From Linderina pennispora (taxonomy: Eukaryota; Kickxellomycota; Kickxellomycetes; Kickxellales; Kickxellaceae): a stretch of 64,000 nucleotides of DNA. Under the pieces are notes generated by a model. The model did no database searches. It was not told the origin of the DNA and saw nothing but the letters and a program-made list of their open reading frames with translations. Below are positions 1 to 8,762 of the stretch, piece by piece (position 1 is the first letter of the stretch; each line of letters starts with the position of its first letter). The translations under genes and the position numbers were made by a program. Location of the stretch: the NCBI RefSeq assembly GCF_002104995.1, contig NW_024468276.1, forward strand, positions 16,672 through 80,671, in the 5' to 3' direction.

Positions 1-26
1 TTGGTTATTCTGATAATAGATATTTA

Positions 27-61
27 GTTTCTTTAAACTTTTATATTTGTGAATGGCCTCC
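27..61 (+). repeat. Right end of a B-type terminal repeat
   Basis: This stretch begins GTTTCTTTAAAC and ends GTGAATGGCCTCC. It is a near-copy of 682-716 and 11992-12026 and is the inverse of 13272-13306. The GGCCATTC edge parallels the GGGGTCATTC edge of the A-type repeats, so it is read as the end of a related repeat family. Here it directly abuts the Tc1-derived unit starting at 62. Confidence 0.7.
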
Positions 62-619
62 AGTAGGAGAGTGCAAAGATTATATCTGAAGAAGTCATTA
101 TCACATAAATGGCAATTTGGGCTACAAGTTGGCTAGATATGTATACTGTTTCTACTGTATGATGATCAGTGTAGTCCCCTAGATACGATGCACTACTCAC
201 ATATAGGGCTTCATTATGAGTATGATCAGATAAAGGCTAAAATTTATCGTTTTTGGCACCTACGTTGCGTTGGCCTAGGAAATTATAAATAGGTAAATAA
301 ATGAAACCGTTTGTTTATGGCTAGTGAACTCGATGCCTGTGCGTATCGCTGCGGTCAAAAAAACCTATGGTGGCTATACTAGTTATTGAGAAAAAAATCG
401 ACGAATTTTGTGAGCAAAAATGAGTCTAAAATTTTTAATTTTAAATACTCCATTTCTCAAATATTTCAAGAGCAATAAGCATGCACCTGCATGAAATAGA
501 TTAGTGCATGGCATCCACCATGAATTCATTTTATCATATTCAATGAACGTCGTTCTGAGAAATTATTTAATATTGTCGATGGTTTTTATTTTTGTGACTC
601 AATTTTGCTGCCCAGTGTA
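62..619 (+). mobile_element. Tc1-derived non-autonomous unit X, copy 1
   Basis: A unit of about 560 bp recurs at 16357-16914 in the same orientation and at 14295-15325 in reverse, where an A-type repeat splits it. Its 3' half (about 300-619) matches the end of the Tc1 transposase gene at 10732-11751 plus that element's right inverted end (GACTCAATTTTGC...CAGTGTA). Its 5' half (62-300) is not coding and not recognised. The left Tc1 end is missing, so it was mobilised by other means or is a truncated copy. It holds no open gene. Confidence 0.6.
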
Positions 620-681
620 TTTATCAACTGCTAGTAATTGATTTATTATTTGCTAATTGGTTAATATAACAAGAGCAATTT

Positions 682-716
682 GTTTCTTTAAACTTTTTTA
701 TTTGTGAAAGGCCTCT
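682..716 (+). repeat. Right end of a B-type terminal repeat
   Basis: This is a second near-copy of the 27-61 end with a few substitutions (GTGAAAGGCCTCT). Upstream sequence at about 640-680 also resembles, in inverse, the sequence after 13306 (a shared caaattataaatcaatt-like stretch). The family's inverted ends are therefore probably longer than 35 bp. It is followed at once by a Tc1 transposase fragment. Confidence 0.6.
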
Positions 717-724
717 AATAGGTT

Positions 725-910
725 AGAAATTGAAGATCTCAACACCCTCTGGGAGCAGGTCCAGGACATCTGGTGTGAGCACATAAATGAAACTATTTGC
801 TCACAGCTGGTGAACTCGATACCTGCGCATATCGCACTAATCAAAAATGCCCATAGTGGCCATACTAGAAATTGAGTATTAAGTCTTCTAATTTTTATTC
901 ACAAAATTGT
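725..910 (+). pseudogene. Tc1/mariner transposase, 3' fragment
   Basis: Positions 731-890 are nearly the same DNA as 11610-11751, the last part of the Tc1 transposase gene, from the EDLNTLWEQ coding stretch to the stop. There is no catalytic residue and no start, so it is a dead remnant. It lies between a B-type end (682-716) and the A-type repeat starting at 933. Confidence 0.75.
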
Positions 911-932
911 GTCAACAAATTAAATTAATAAT

Positions 933-1393
933 GGGGGTCATTCCTGGACTTGTAAATTTTAGTTATTTGCAATTTTGTTAGATAGATATTTGAATAATCG
1001 TTTTCAGAACTATTTTTTGCTACTAATTATTTTTTCTATAGTTATTATTTGTTATTGTGTCCAGAATGTTTTTGTGTGTATAATTGATTTTAAAAATACA
1101 AATATTTTTTTTGCCATTTCACCCAAACCGCCATCGGCATCTTGGAAAAGTTTCAGTGAACATAATTTCCTTGTGGTTGCTTAGCCACATCTATTGAGAT
1201 ATTGACTTTTGTTGCCCAATGATAATTAACCCCAAATATGCAAAGTTTTTCTTTCTGGTTGAAATTATGTTCACTGAAACTTTTCCAAGATGCCGATGGC
1301 GGTTTGGGTGAAATTTTTATTTCACTGAAATTGCTAATAGTTCCAGCATGCATAAATAGTTAATGGGCAGATAAGTGTCTCTGTATAACCCCC
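933..1393 (+). repeat. A-type terminal repeat, copy 1 (loop inverted)
   Basis: The 461-bp repeat begins GGGGGTCATTCCTGG and ends TATAACCCCC. It contains a 53-bp inverted repeat (about 1116-1168 and 1261-1313, containing ACCGCCATCGGCATC and its complement) around a loop of about 92 nt. The loop is the reverse complement of the loop in copies 2, 3 and 5. It appears identical to copy 4 (8754-9214), the other end of the same element. No gene lies in it. Confidence 0.92.
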
Positions 1394-1443
1394 TTATTGA
1401 AGATATTTCTATCATTAAGTAAAGTTTGTAAAAAATTCCTATT

Positions 1444-2397
1444 TTAAAAGTTGCTTATGACATGTCTAACATAGAAGTTCATTGACTCATCAATTTTAGC
1501 TTGAATCAGTCTATCTTGTAGTTCTCTCATTGAAGCTTCTAGTTCTACTTTTTGTGGTAAAGTACTTCCAACTTCAGCATGAGTTGATCTCTCCTGGTTG
1601 TTGCTTGGGTAGTCAAAGTTAGATAGAACCCAAAGTGTGTGGTGATGTTCAATAGGAACTTTACTAGCTGCTAGGATCTTCTTCATATTGTAGAGTAAGC
1701 AACAGAGTTTAAACTGCACATTGTACACAGTTGTGTTTCTAATTCTTACAACTTCTCTATTTGATAGTCTCTTAAATGTGTTACCTAGTTCTCCAAATGT
1801 GCTCTCAACCATTGATCTAAATGACCCAAGTTTGCTATTATATTCTAACTCTGCCTCACTTAAGTTGGTTCCTCTTGGCTTTCTAACTGGTAAGCAAAAG
1901 TTATGCATTCCAAAATTCTCAATCTCTTCTGCTTCTGTTAACTCCTCCAGAATACTTTGAGGATAACCACCATCTAAAACAACACAATCTACTGGAGAGA
2001 TGTATTTCAATAGTGACATGTTCTTAATCATCTTAGAATCTGGGTAGTCTTTACACTCCTCAGTTGGTGAAACAAGGACAACCATTCCATTCAAATCAAT
2101 GCAAACTTGTGTTCTATATCCTGACTTCTTCAACTTGAAGGAATAAAGATTTGGTTTGTATGCACCATTATGTAGTGCTCGTGAGTCATGTCCATCTAAC
2201 ATAAGAGTAATATGCTTAAACCCTTGTGGATTCTGAATCTTTGCTGAGATCACTCTTAGTTCTGGAGTAGAGAACATTGTGTGTAAGTAGTGTGAAAGCT
2301 TCTTGTTCAACTCACTTAACTCTGAGAGATAGAACATATTATGAATTACCTGATAGCTGCTCTTAGGAATAAACCTCTCCATCTCATTGGGGGTCAT
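1444..2397 (-). pseudogene. DDE transposase of outer element, 3' part cut by insertion
   Basis: This is the C-terminal 315 or so codons of the outer transposase gene. The inner element entered after the ATT at 2386-2388, removing the N-terminal helix-turn-helix region, which survives at 6529-6828. All three catalytic positions remain: D in LMLDGHD, D in VVLDGGYP and E in SMVESTFGEL. The inserted repeat supplies an in-frame ATG (2395-2397), giving a new 317-residue frame that starts M-T-P before rejoining the transposase. A 1-bp difference near the 3' end (extra A in the CTAACATAG stretch) changes the last residues compared with the inner copy. Whether the truncated protein is made is unknown; it could act as a repressor or be dead. 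Confidence 0.85.
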
Positions 2398-2850
2398 TCC
2401 TGGACTTGTAAATTTTAGTAAATTACAATTTTGTTAGATAGTTATTTGAATAATCGTTTTCAGAACTATTTTTTGCTACTAGATATTTTTGTAACAGATA
2501 TTTATAATTGTTGTGTCCAGAATGTTTTTGTGTGTATAATTGATTTTAAAAATACAAATATTTTTTTTGCCATTTCACCCAAACCGCCATCGGCATCTTG
2601 GAAAAGTTTCAGTGAACATAATTTCAACCAGAAAGAAAAACCTTTGCATATTTGGGGTTAATTATCATTGGGCAACAAAAGTCAATATCTCAATAGATGT
2701 GGCTAAGCAACCACAAGGAAATTATGTTCACTGAAACTTTTCCAAGATGCCGATGGCGGTTTGGGTGAAATTTTTATTTCACTGAAATTGCCAATAGTTT
2801 AAACATGTATAAATAGTTGTTATGCAGATAACTAGCTCTGAATGACCTCC
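2389..2850 (+). repeat. A-type terminal repeat, copy 2 (left end of inner element)
   Basis: This 462-bp repeat has the 53-bp inverted stem near 2572-2624 and 2719-2771, with a loop of about 92-94 nt in the opposite orientation to copies 1 and 4. It ends GAATGACCTCC, as do copies 3 and 5. Its first bases also supply the ATG used by the truncated transposase frame to its left. Confidence 0.92.
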
Positions 2851-2911
2851 TTATTGAAGCATTTTCTATCAATGCAAATTTCTTACTGAGAATTCCTATT
2901 TTAAAAGTTAC

Positions 2912-4141
2912 TTATGACATGTCTACATAGAAGTTCATTGACTCATCAATTTTAGCTTGAATCAGTCTATCTTGTAGTTCTCTCATTGAAGCTTCTAACT
3001 CTACTTTTTGTGGTAAAGTACTTCCAACTTCAGCATGTGTTGATCTCTCCTGGTTGTTGCTAGGGTAGTCAAAGTTAGATAGAACCCAAAGTGTGTGGTG
3101 ATGTTCAACAGGAACTTTACTAGCTGCTAGGATCTTCTTCATATTGTAGAGTAAGCAACAGAGTTTAAACTGCACATTGTATACAGTTGTGTTTCTAATT
3201 CTCACAACTTCTCTATTTGATAGTCTCTTAAATGTGTTACCTAGTTCTCCAAATGTGCTCTCAACCATTGATCTAAATGACCCAAGTTTGCTATTATATT
3301 CTAACTCTGCTTCACTTAAGTTGGTTCCTCTTGGCTTTCTAACTGGTAAGCAAAAGTTATGCATTCCAAAATTCTCATTCTCTTCTGCTTCTGTTAACTC
3401 TTCCAGAATACTTTGAGGATAACCACCATCTAAAACAACACAATCTACTGGAGAGATGTATTTCAATAGTGACATATTCTTAATCATCTTAGAGTCTGGG
3501 TGGTCTTTACATTCCTCAGTTGGTGAAACAAGGACAACCATTCCATTCAAATCAATGCAAACTTGTGTTCTATATCCTGACTTCTTCAACTTGAAGGAAT
3601 AAAGATTTGGTTTGTATGCACCATTATGTAGAGCTCGTGAGTCATGTCCATCTAACATAAGAGTTATATGCTTAAAGTTTGTTGGATTCTGAATCTTTGC
3701 TGAGATCACTCTTAGTTCTGGAGTGGAGAACATTGTGTGCAAGTAGTGTGAAAGCTTCTTGTTCAACTCACTTAACTCTGAGATATAGAACATATTATGA
3801 ATTACTTGGTAGCTGCTCTTAGGAATAAACCTCTCCATCTCATTGATTGATAGCCCAGCAACTAACTGGTACAAAATCAAGAGTCCTTTCTCAACATTTC
3901 TGTAAGGACATGGATACTGCTTTCCACCAAATAGAACATTTAAGAAGAAGAACACAGGGATCATTCCAAGTTGCTTTACAAGTGTATCTTTGATGAGCTT
4001 TATTTCTTTCACTTCATGAGCTTCACTCCTATAGTACTTCTGTTGTTTATGTACTAACCAGTCTTCATCAAGAAATCTCCACTTTGTTGTGTAGAGCACA
4101 TTCCACTCCTTCTCTCTTAATTCTTGTAATTGATTGTCCAT
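2912..4141 (-). CDS. DDE transposase, PIF/Harbinger or IS5-like (DDE_Tnp_4 type)
   Basis: This is the intact transposase of the inner element, expected to cut and join the element's ends. The frame opens upstream at a TTG (4183), but the first ATG is at 4141, giving 409 residues. In that numbering a helix-turn-helix-like stretch lies near residues 88-117 (LILYQLVAGLSINEMERF and following). The acidic triad is D164 (LMLDGHD), D238 (VVLDGGYP) and E294 (SMVESTFGEL), with the FG.L...F.RL motif typical of DDE_Tnp_4 proteins after the glutamate. Family assignment rests on this motif pattern; a 3-bp target duplication agrees. It diverges from the 79-residue gene, so the 51 bp between them probably hold both promoters. 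Codons are AT-rich, unlike the host genes after 18 kb. Confidence 0.88.
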   Translation of the reverse strand: MDNQLQELREKEWNVLYTTKWRFLDEDWLVHKQQKYYRSEAHEVKEIKLIKDTLVKQLGMIPVFFFLNVLFGGKQYPCPYRNVEKGLLILYQLVAGLSINEMERFIPKSSYQVIHNMFYISELSELNKKLSHYLHTMFSTPELRVISAKIQNPTNFKHITLMLDGHDSRALHNGAYKPNLYSFKLKKSGYRTQVCIDLNGMVVLVSPTEECKDHPDSKMIKNMSLLKYISPVDCVVLDGGYPQSILEELTEAEENENFGMHNFCLPVRKPRGTNLSEAELEYNSKLGSFRSMVESTFGELGNTFKRLSNREVVRIRNTTVYNVQFKLCCLLYNMKKILAASKVPVEHHHTLWVLSNFDYPSNNQERSTHAEVGSTLPQKVELEASMRELQDRLIQAKIDESMNFYVDMS

Positions 4142-4192
4142 CTGTGTGAGGTAGTCATAAATAAAAATTTCAACTTTTATCAATTTTAGAAA

Positions 4193-4432
4193 ATGGGATC
4201 ATTCCAGAACTTCTTCAAGCAACATTTAGCTGAGATGTGTGAGGAAGAAAGAGATATGCTTACTCTGCTACTTATTCATGACTTTGATATGAGTGATGAC
4301 TTAGCAATACAAGTGCGTAATTGGATCCAACATATTGCTACTGATTGTGAGGTAAGGGTTGAACATGTGTATGATGTTTGTCATACTTTCCATAGAGATA
4401 TGGAGAGAATGGTTGCTTATACTATGTTTTAA
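4193..4432 (+). CDS. 79-residue acidic helical protein of the A-type element
   Basis: The small gene is intact in both element copies, with a single residue difference (H or Q near residue 64). The protein starts MGSFQNFFKQHLAEM, is rich in D and E, has no membrane segment or cysteine motif and looks wholly helical. The family is not recognised. It sits between the divergent transposase gene and the convergent 544-residue gene, ending 8 bp from the latter's stop. Conservation and tight packing suggest it is translated and helps transposition or regulation; that role is inferred. The ATG at 4193 is clear. Confidence 0.7.
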   Translation: MGSFQNFFKQHLAEMCEEERDMLTLLLIHDFDMSDDLAIQVRNWIQHIATDCEVRVEHVYDVCHTFHRDMERMVAYTMF

Positions 4433-4440
4433 AATGGCTG

Positions 4441-6075
4441 CTATTCAACTGTGATTGTTCTATATCCCACACTTATAACTCTTAGATATATTTGTTGCTT
4501 TCTTTCTCCTAACTGTTGAGAAATTGCTTTTCCAATAGAACTGTCAACTGGTGTCCTAATAAGAGTTGGCTGTTTATCTCTCCCTTTAATAAGAATATCA
4601 ACATAGAAGTATGAATGTCCTCTAAAAGTATGGAGTGCATAATGTGTAGCTGTAAATTCATCACCTAACTGAAGAACATTGTAAGCAACTCTATACAATG
4701 AAGGTTTCAGATCTGTATTCTCTTTGATAAATATATGGCTAGTTTCATCAAGTGTGATATTGTCTATTGCTGTTGTTAATGCATTGATGTTTTCCTCTTT
4801 TGCAGAATATTTATCCTCTGACATTTTTGATAGACATATCTTACTCTTTGCTTGCTTACTATCTATCCAACCAATATGCATTCCTTTATAGTTAACTAAT
4901 CCCATCTCTTCAAAAGTGTGATACTGCTTAGTTGTAGGATAAGTTGACCAGAAGGAGTTTCTCTGACTTGGAACAATAGTTATATTCTCATCAACTCTTC
5001 TAAGAACTTTTTCTGTTTCAAGACCACTCTCAAGTGAATCATATATTTGATAAAGTGTAGGTCTGTTGTTGAATGAGAGATTAGCAACAACTACCATTGG
5101 ATCATCATTCTTGTTTAGTTTCTTAATAATTCCTTGCTTCTTTGATGTGATAGAGTTAAACCAATGACAATATGCTAGAGTATGCTGTTGTCTCACATAA
5201 ATGCAAACTGTATAACAACTACTAACTTTATCAACAAGTGCTTTCCACTGCTTTTCATAAGAAGTTGCAAATGTTCTGCATTCATTCATAAACTGAACTG
5301 TGTTAAGAAGCAAGTTACTATTCCATTCAACTGTTTGCATCTGAGAAGAATGTACAGTTAGTTCTATCCTAGTCAAACCAGAGTTTCTGCAAGCATACAA
5401 TGTTTCTCCAAAGTTGTGCAAAGTTGGCATTACAAATTCAGAAAGTTTGGAACTAAGAGGATTACGAACTTCACCACTCTCAAGAAGCTGAATAAACTTG
5501 TTATAAATTTTGTTCTTAACTTTAACATCTCCTTTCTTTGTAAACCAGCTAATACAGTTAGAGCCAGACTTGTGTAAATCATCTACAACATCTTTCTTTT
5601 CAACTCCTCTTTCTAAAAGGTATTTATAGATAATATTTCTAGATGAGATATTCATACAATCCATTGTGATGTCATAATTCTGTAGAAATATTTTGTGATC
5701 AGCCATAGTAGCAAACTTCACTGTTAACAAAGAACTAGTTATTGCAATGTTTGGGGTAGATACTTTGTAAATAGCAACTGGTCCATATTGCTCACTAATC
5801 TTGCTTCTAACATACTTATAACCAAAACCTTCTCCAAATACTTTATGCAATCTAACACTAGCTGACTTCTGCTTCACCTTTATATCTGATTCACTGCATT
5901 TCTCAACAACAACCTCAACAATGAATGAGTCAACAAATATTTCAGAAGAGTGCTTAAATCCAAGTTGCTCTACACCTCTAGCAGTATACCTAGCATCAGC
6001 AACATCAGGCATATTTCTTCTTTCTGACAACACTCTTGTTAGTAATGCTCTTAGTTCACTTTGGAAGGGGGTCAT
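4441..6075 (-). CDS. 544-residue unknown protein of the A-type element
   Basis: This is the largest gene of the element. The start codon lies inside the right terminal repeat (CAT at 6073-6075, bases 7-9 of the repeat), so the first residues M-T-P are encoded by the repeat. I do not recognise the family. Visible traits: an N-terminal PDVADARY segment (about 23-30), a central basic stretch with ISWFTKKGDVKVKNKIYNK (about 175-193), an RIELTV strand near 236-241, an IVPSQRNSFW motif, a YHTFEEMGLVNY motif, and a C-terminal beta-rich part with HTFRGHSYFYVD. The K...YNK then RxE order is loosely like rolling-circle replication initiators, but no HUH or clear tyrosine motif was seen, so this is a weak guess. 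Four copies of the family occur in this window, two of them decayed. Confidence 0.8.
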   Translation of the reverse strand: MTPFQSELRALLTRVLSERRNMPDVADARYTARGVEQLGFKHSSEIFVDSFIVEVVVEKCSESDIKVKQKSASVRLHKVFGEGFGYKYVRSKISEQYGPVAIYKVSTPNIAITSSLLTVKFATMADHKIFLQNYDITMDCMNISSRNIIYKYLLERGVEKKDVVDDLHKSGSNCISWFTKKGDVKVKNKIYNKFIQLLESGEVRNPLSSKLSEFVMPTLHNFGETLYACRNSGLTRIELTVHSSQMQTVEWNSNLLLNTVQFMNECRTFATSYEKQWKALVDKVSSCYTVCIYVRQQHTLAYCHWFNSITSKKQGIIKKLNKNDDPMVVVANLSFNNRPTLYQIYDSLESGLETEKVLRRVDENITIVPSQRNSFWSTYPTTKQYHTFEEMGLVNYKGMHIGWIDSKQAKSKICLSKMSEDKYSAKEENINALTTAIDNITLDETSHIFIKENTDLKPSLYRVAYNVLQLGDEFTATHYALHTFRGHSYFYVDILIKGRDKQPTLIRTPVDSSIGKAISQQLGERKQQIYLRVISVGYRTITVE

Positions 6076-6528
6076 TCCTGGACTTGTAAATTTTAGTAAA
6101 TTACAATTTTGTTAGATAGTTATTTGAATAATCGTTTTCAGAACTATTTTTTGCTACTAGATATTTTTGTAACAGATATTTATAATTGTTGTGTCCAGAA
6201 TGTTTTTGTGTGTATAATTGATTTTAAAAATACAAATATTTTTTTTGCCATTTCACCCAAACCGCCATCGGCATCTTGGAAAAGTTTCAGTGAACATAAT
6301 TTCAACCAGAAAGAAAAACCTTTGCATATTTGGGGTTAATTATCATTGGGCAACAAAAGTCAATATCTCAATAGATGTGGCTAAGCAACCACAAGGAAAT
6401 TATGTTCACTGAAACTTTTCCAAGATGCCGATGGCGGTTTGGGTGAAATTTTTATTTCACTGAAATTGCCAATAGTTTAAACATGTATAAATAGTTGTTA
6501 TGCAGATAACTAGCTCTGAATGACCTCC
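6067..6528 (+). repeat. A-type terminal repeat, copy 3 (right end of inner element)
   Basis: The 462-bp repeat has the same orientation and, by eye, the same sequence as copy 2, including loop direction and the GAATGACCTCC edge. It carries the start codon of the 544-residue gene. It is followed by ATT, the second half of the target duplication. Confidence 0.92.
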
Positions 6529-6828
6529 ATTGATTGATAGCCCAGCAACTAACTGGTATAAAATCAAGAGTCCTTTCTCAACATTTCTGTAAGGACATGG
6601 ATACTGCTTTCCACCAAATAGAACATTTAGGAAGAAGAACACAGGGATCATTCCAAGTTGCTTCACAAGTGTACCTTTGATGAGCTTTATTTCTTTCACT
6701 TCATGAGCTTCACTCCTATAGTACTTCTGTTGTTTATGTACTAACCAATCTTCATCAAGAAATCTCCACTTTGTTGTGTAGAGCACATTCCACTCCTTCT
6801 CTCTTAATTCTTGTAATTGATTGTCCAT
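6529..6828 (-). pseudogene. DDE transposase of outer element, 5' part cut by insertion
   Basis: This is the N-terminal 100 or so codons of the outer transposase, from the ATG at 6828 down to the insertion point at 6529-6531. It nearly equals the matching part of the inner gene (one D/G change seen near codon 52). Translation would run into the inner element's terminal repeat and stop near 6457. It holds the helix-turn-helix start but no catalytic residue. Joined to 1444-2388 it accounts for one complete gene. Confidence 0.88.
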
Positions 6829-6879
6829 CTGTGTGAGGTAGTCATAAATAAAAATTTCAACTTTTATCAATTTTAGAAA

Positions 6880-7119
6880 ATGGGATCATTCCAAAACTTC
6901 TTCAAGCAACACTTAGCTGAGATGTGTGAGGAAGAAAGAGATATGCTTACTCTGCTACTTATTCATGACTTTGATATGAGTGATGACTTAGCAATACAAG
7001 TGCGTAATTGGATCCAACATATTGCTACTGATTGTGAGGTAAGGGTTGAACATGTGTATGATGTTTGTCAAACTTTCCATAGAGATATGGAGAGAATGGT
7101 TGCATATACTATGTTTTAA
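6880..7119 (+). CDS. 79-residue protein, outer-element copy
   Basis: This second copy of the small acidic protein differs from 4193-4432 by one residue (Q for H near residue 64). It is open and sits between the broken transposase start and the 544-residue gene, ending 8 bp from the latter's stop. The function is not recognised. Confidence 0.65.
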   Translation: MGSFQNFFKQHLAEMCEEERDMLTLLLIHDFDMSDDLAIQVRNWIQHIATDCEVRVEHVYDVCQTFHRDMERMVAYTMF

Positions 7120-7127
7120 AATGGCTG

Positions 7128-8762
7128 CTACTCAACTGTGATTGTTCTATATCCCACACTTACAGCTCTTAGATATATTTGTTGCTTTGATTCTCCTAAC
7201 TGTTGAGAAATTGCTTTTCCAATAGAACTGTCAGCTGGTGTCCTAATAAGAGTTGGCTGTTTATCTCTCCCTTTAATATGAATATCAACATAGAAGTATG
7301 AATGTCCTCTGAAAGTATGGAGTGCATAATGTGTAACTATAAATTCATCATCTAACTGAAGAACATTGTAAGCAACTCTATACAGTGATGGTTTCAGATC
7401 TGTATTCTCTTTGATAAATATATGTCTAGTTTCATCAAGTGTGATATTGTCTATTGCTGTTGTTAATGCATTGATGTTTTCCTCTTTTGCAGAATAATCA
7501 ACCTCTGATATTTCTGATAAACATATCTTACTCTTTGCTTGCTTACTATCTATCCAACCAATATGCATTCCTTTGTAGTTAACTAATCCCATCTCTTCAA
7601 AAGTGTGATACTGCTTAGTTGTAGGATAAGTTGACCAGAAGGAGTTTCTCTGACTTGGAACAATAGTTATATTCTCATCAACTCTTCTAAGAACTTTTTC
7701 TGTTTCAAGACCACTCTCAAGTGAATCATATATTTGATAAAGTGTAGGTCTATTGTTGAATGAGAGATTAGCAACAACTACCATTGGATCATCATTCTTG
7801 TTTAGCTTCTTAATAATTCCTTGCTTCTTTGATGTGATAGAGTTAAACCAATGACAATATGCTAGAGTATGCTGTTGTCTCACATAAATACAAACAGTAT
7901 AACAACTACTAACTTTATCAACAAGTGCCATCCACTGCTTTTCATAAGAAGTTGCAAATGTTCTGCATTTATTCATAAACTGAACTGTGTTAAGAAGCAA
8001 GCTGCTATTCCATTCAAATGTTTGCATCTGAGAAGAATGTACAGTTAGTTCTATCCTAGTCAAACCAGAGTTTCTACAAGCATACAATGTTTCTCCAAAG
8101 TTGTGCAAAGTTGGCATTATAAATTCAGAAAGTTTTGAACTAAGAGGATTACGAACTTCACCACTCTCAAGAAGCTGAATAAACTTGTTGTAAATTTTGT
8201 TCTTAACTTTAACATCTCCTTTCTTTGTAAACCAGCTAATGCAGTTAGAGCCAGACTTGCGTAAATCATCTACAACATCTTTCTTTTCAACTCCTCTTTC
8301 TAAAAGGTATTTATAGATAATATTTCTAGATGAGATATTCATACAATCCATTGTGATGTCATAATTTTGTAGATATATTTTGTAATCAGCCATAGCAGCA
8401 AACTTCACTGTTAACAAAGAACTAGCTATTGCAATATTTGGGGTAGATACTTTGTAAATAGCAACTGGACCATATTTTTCACTAATCTTACTTCTAACAT
8501 ACTTATAACCAAAACCTTCTCCAAATACTTTATGCAATCTAACACTAGCTGACTTCTGCTTCACCTTTATATCTGATTCACTGCATTTCTCAACAACAAC
8601 CTCAACAATGAATGAGTCAACAAATATTTCAGAAGAATGCTCAAATCCAAGTTGCTCTATACCTCTAGCAGTATACCTAGCATCAGCGACATCAGGCATA
8701 TTTCTTCTTTCTGATAACACTCTTGATAGTAATGCTCTTAGTTCACTCTGGAAGGGGGTCAT
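7128..8762 (-). CDS. 544-residue unknown protein, outer-element copy
   Basis: This full-length, open second copy has about twenty substitutions and no gap against 4441-6075, so both appear to have been kept functional until recently. The ATG (8760-8762) again lies in the terminal repeat. Because the outer transposase is broken, this copy could act only with the inner element's transposase. All the segments listed for the inner copy are present. Confidence 0.8.
   Translation of the reverse strand: MTPFQSELRALLSRVLSERRNMPDVADARYTARGIEQLGFEHSSEIFVDSFIVEVVVEKCSESDIKVKQKSASVRLHKVFGEGFGYKYVRSKISEKYGPVAIYKVSTPNIAIASSLLTVKFAAMADYKIYLQNYDITMDCMNISSRNIIYKYLLERGVEKKDVVDDLRKSGSNCISWFTKKGDVKVKNKIYNKFIQLLESGEVRNPLSSKLSEFIMPTLHNFGETLYACRNSGLTRIELTVHSSQMQTFEWNSSLLLNTVQFMNKCRTFATSYEKQWMALVDKVSSCYTVCIYVRQQHTLAYCHWFNSITSKKQGIIKKLNKNDDPMVVVANLSFNNRPTLYQIYDSLESGLETEKVLRRVDENITIVPSQRNSFWSTYPTTKQYHTFEEMGLVNYKGMHIGWIDSKQAKSKICLSEISEVDYSAKEENINALTTAIDNITLDETRHIFIKENTDLKPSLYRVAYNVLQLDDEFIVTHYALHTFRGHSYFYVDIHIKGRDKQPTLIRTPADSSIGKAISQQLGESKQQIYLRAVSVGYRTITVE

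Larger units (their letters stand above)
2389..6528. mobile_element. Inner A-type DDE transposon, complete and intact
   Basis: The 4,140-bp element is inserted in the transposase gene of the outer element with ATT at both edges (2386-2388 and 6529-6531). It has two 462-bp direct terminal repeats (2389-2850 and 6067-6528), apparently identical to each other. Edges are GGGGGTCATTC and GAATGACCTCC, an 11-bp imperfect inverted pair. Between them lie the transposase (minus), a 79-residue gene (plus) and a 544-residue gene (minus), all with open frames. Spacing is tight: about 51 bp between the divergent starts and 8 bp between the convergent stops. With no visible damage this is the best autonomous candidate in the window. 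Confidence 0.9.

Noticed and set aside
975-1184. Short protein frames inside the A-type repeats (69-76 codons)
   Set aside because: They track the inverted stem and loop, differ between loop orientations and have no domain; they are by-products of the repeat.
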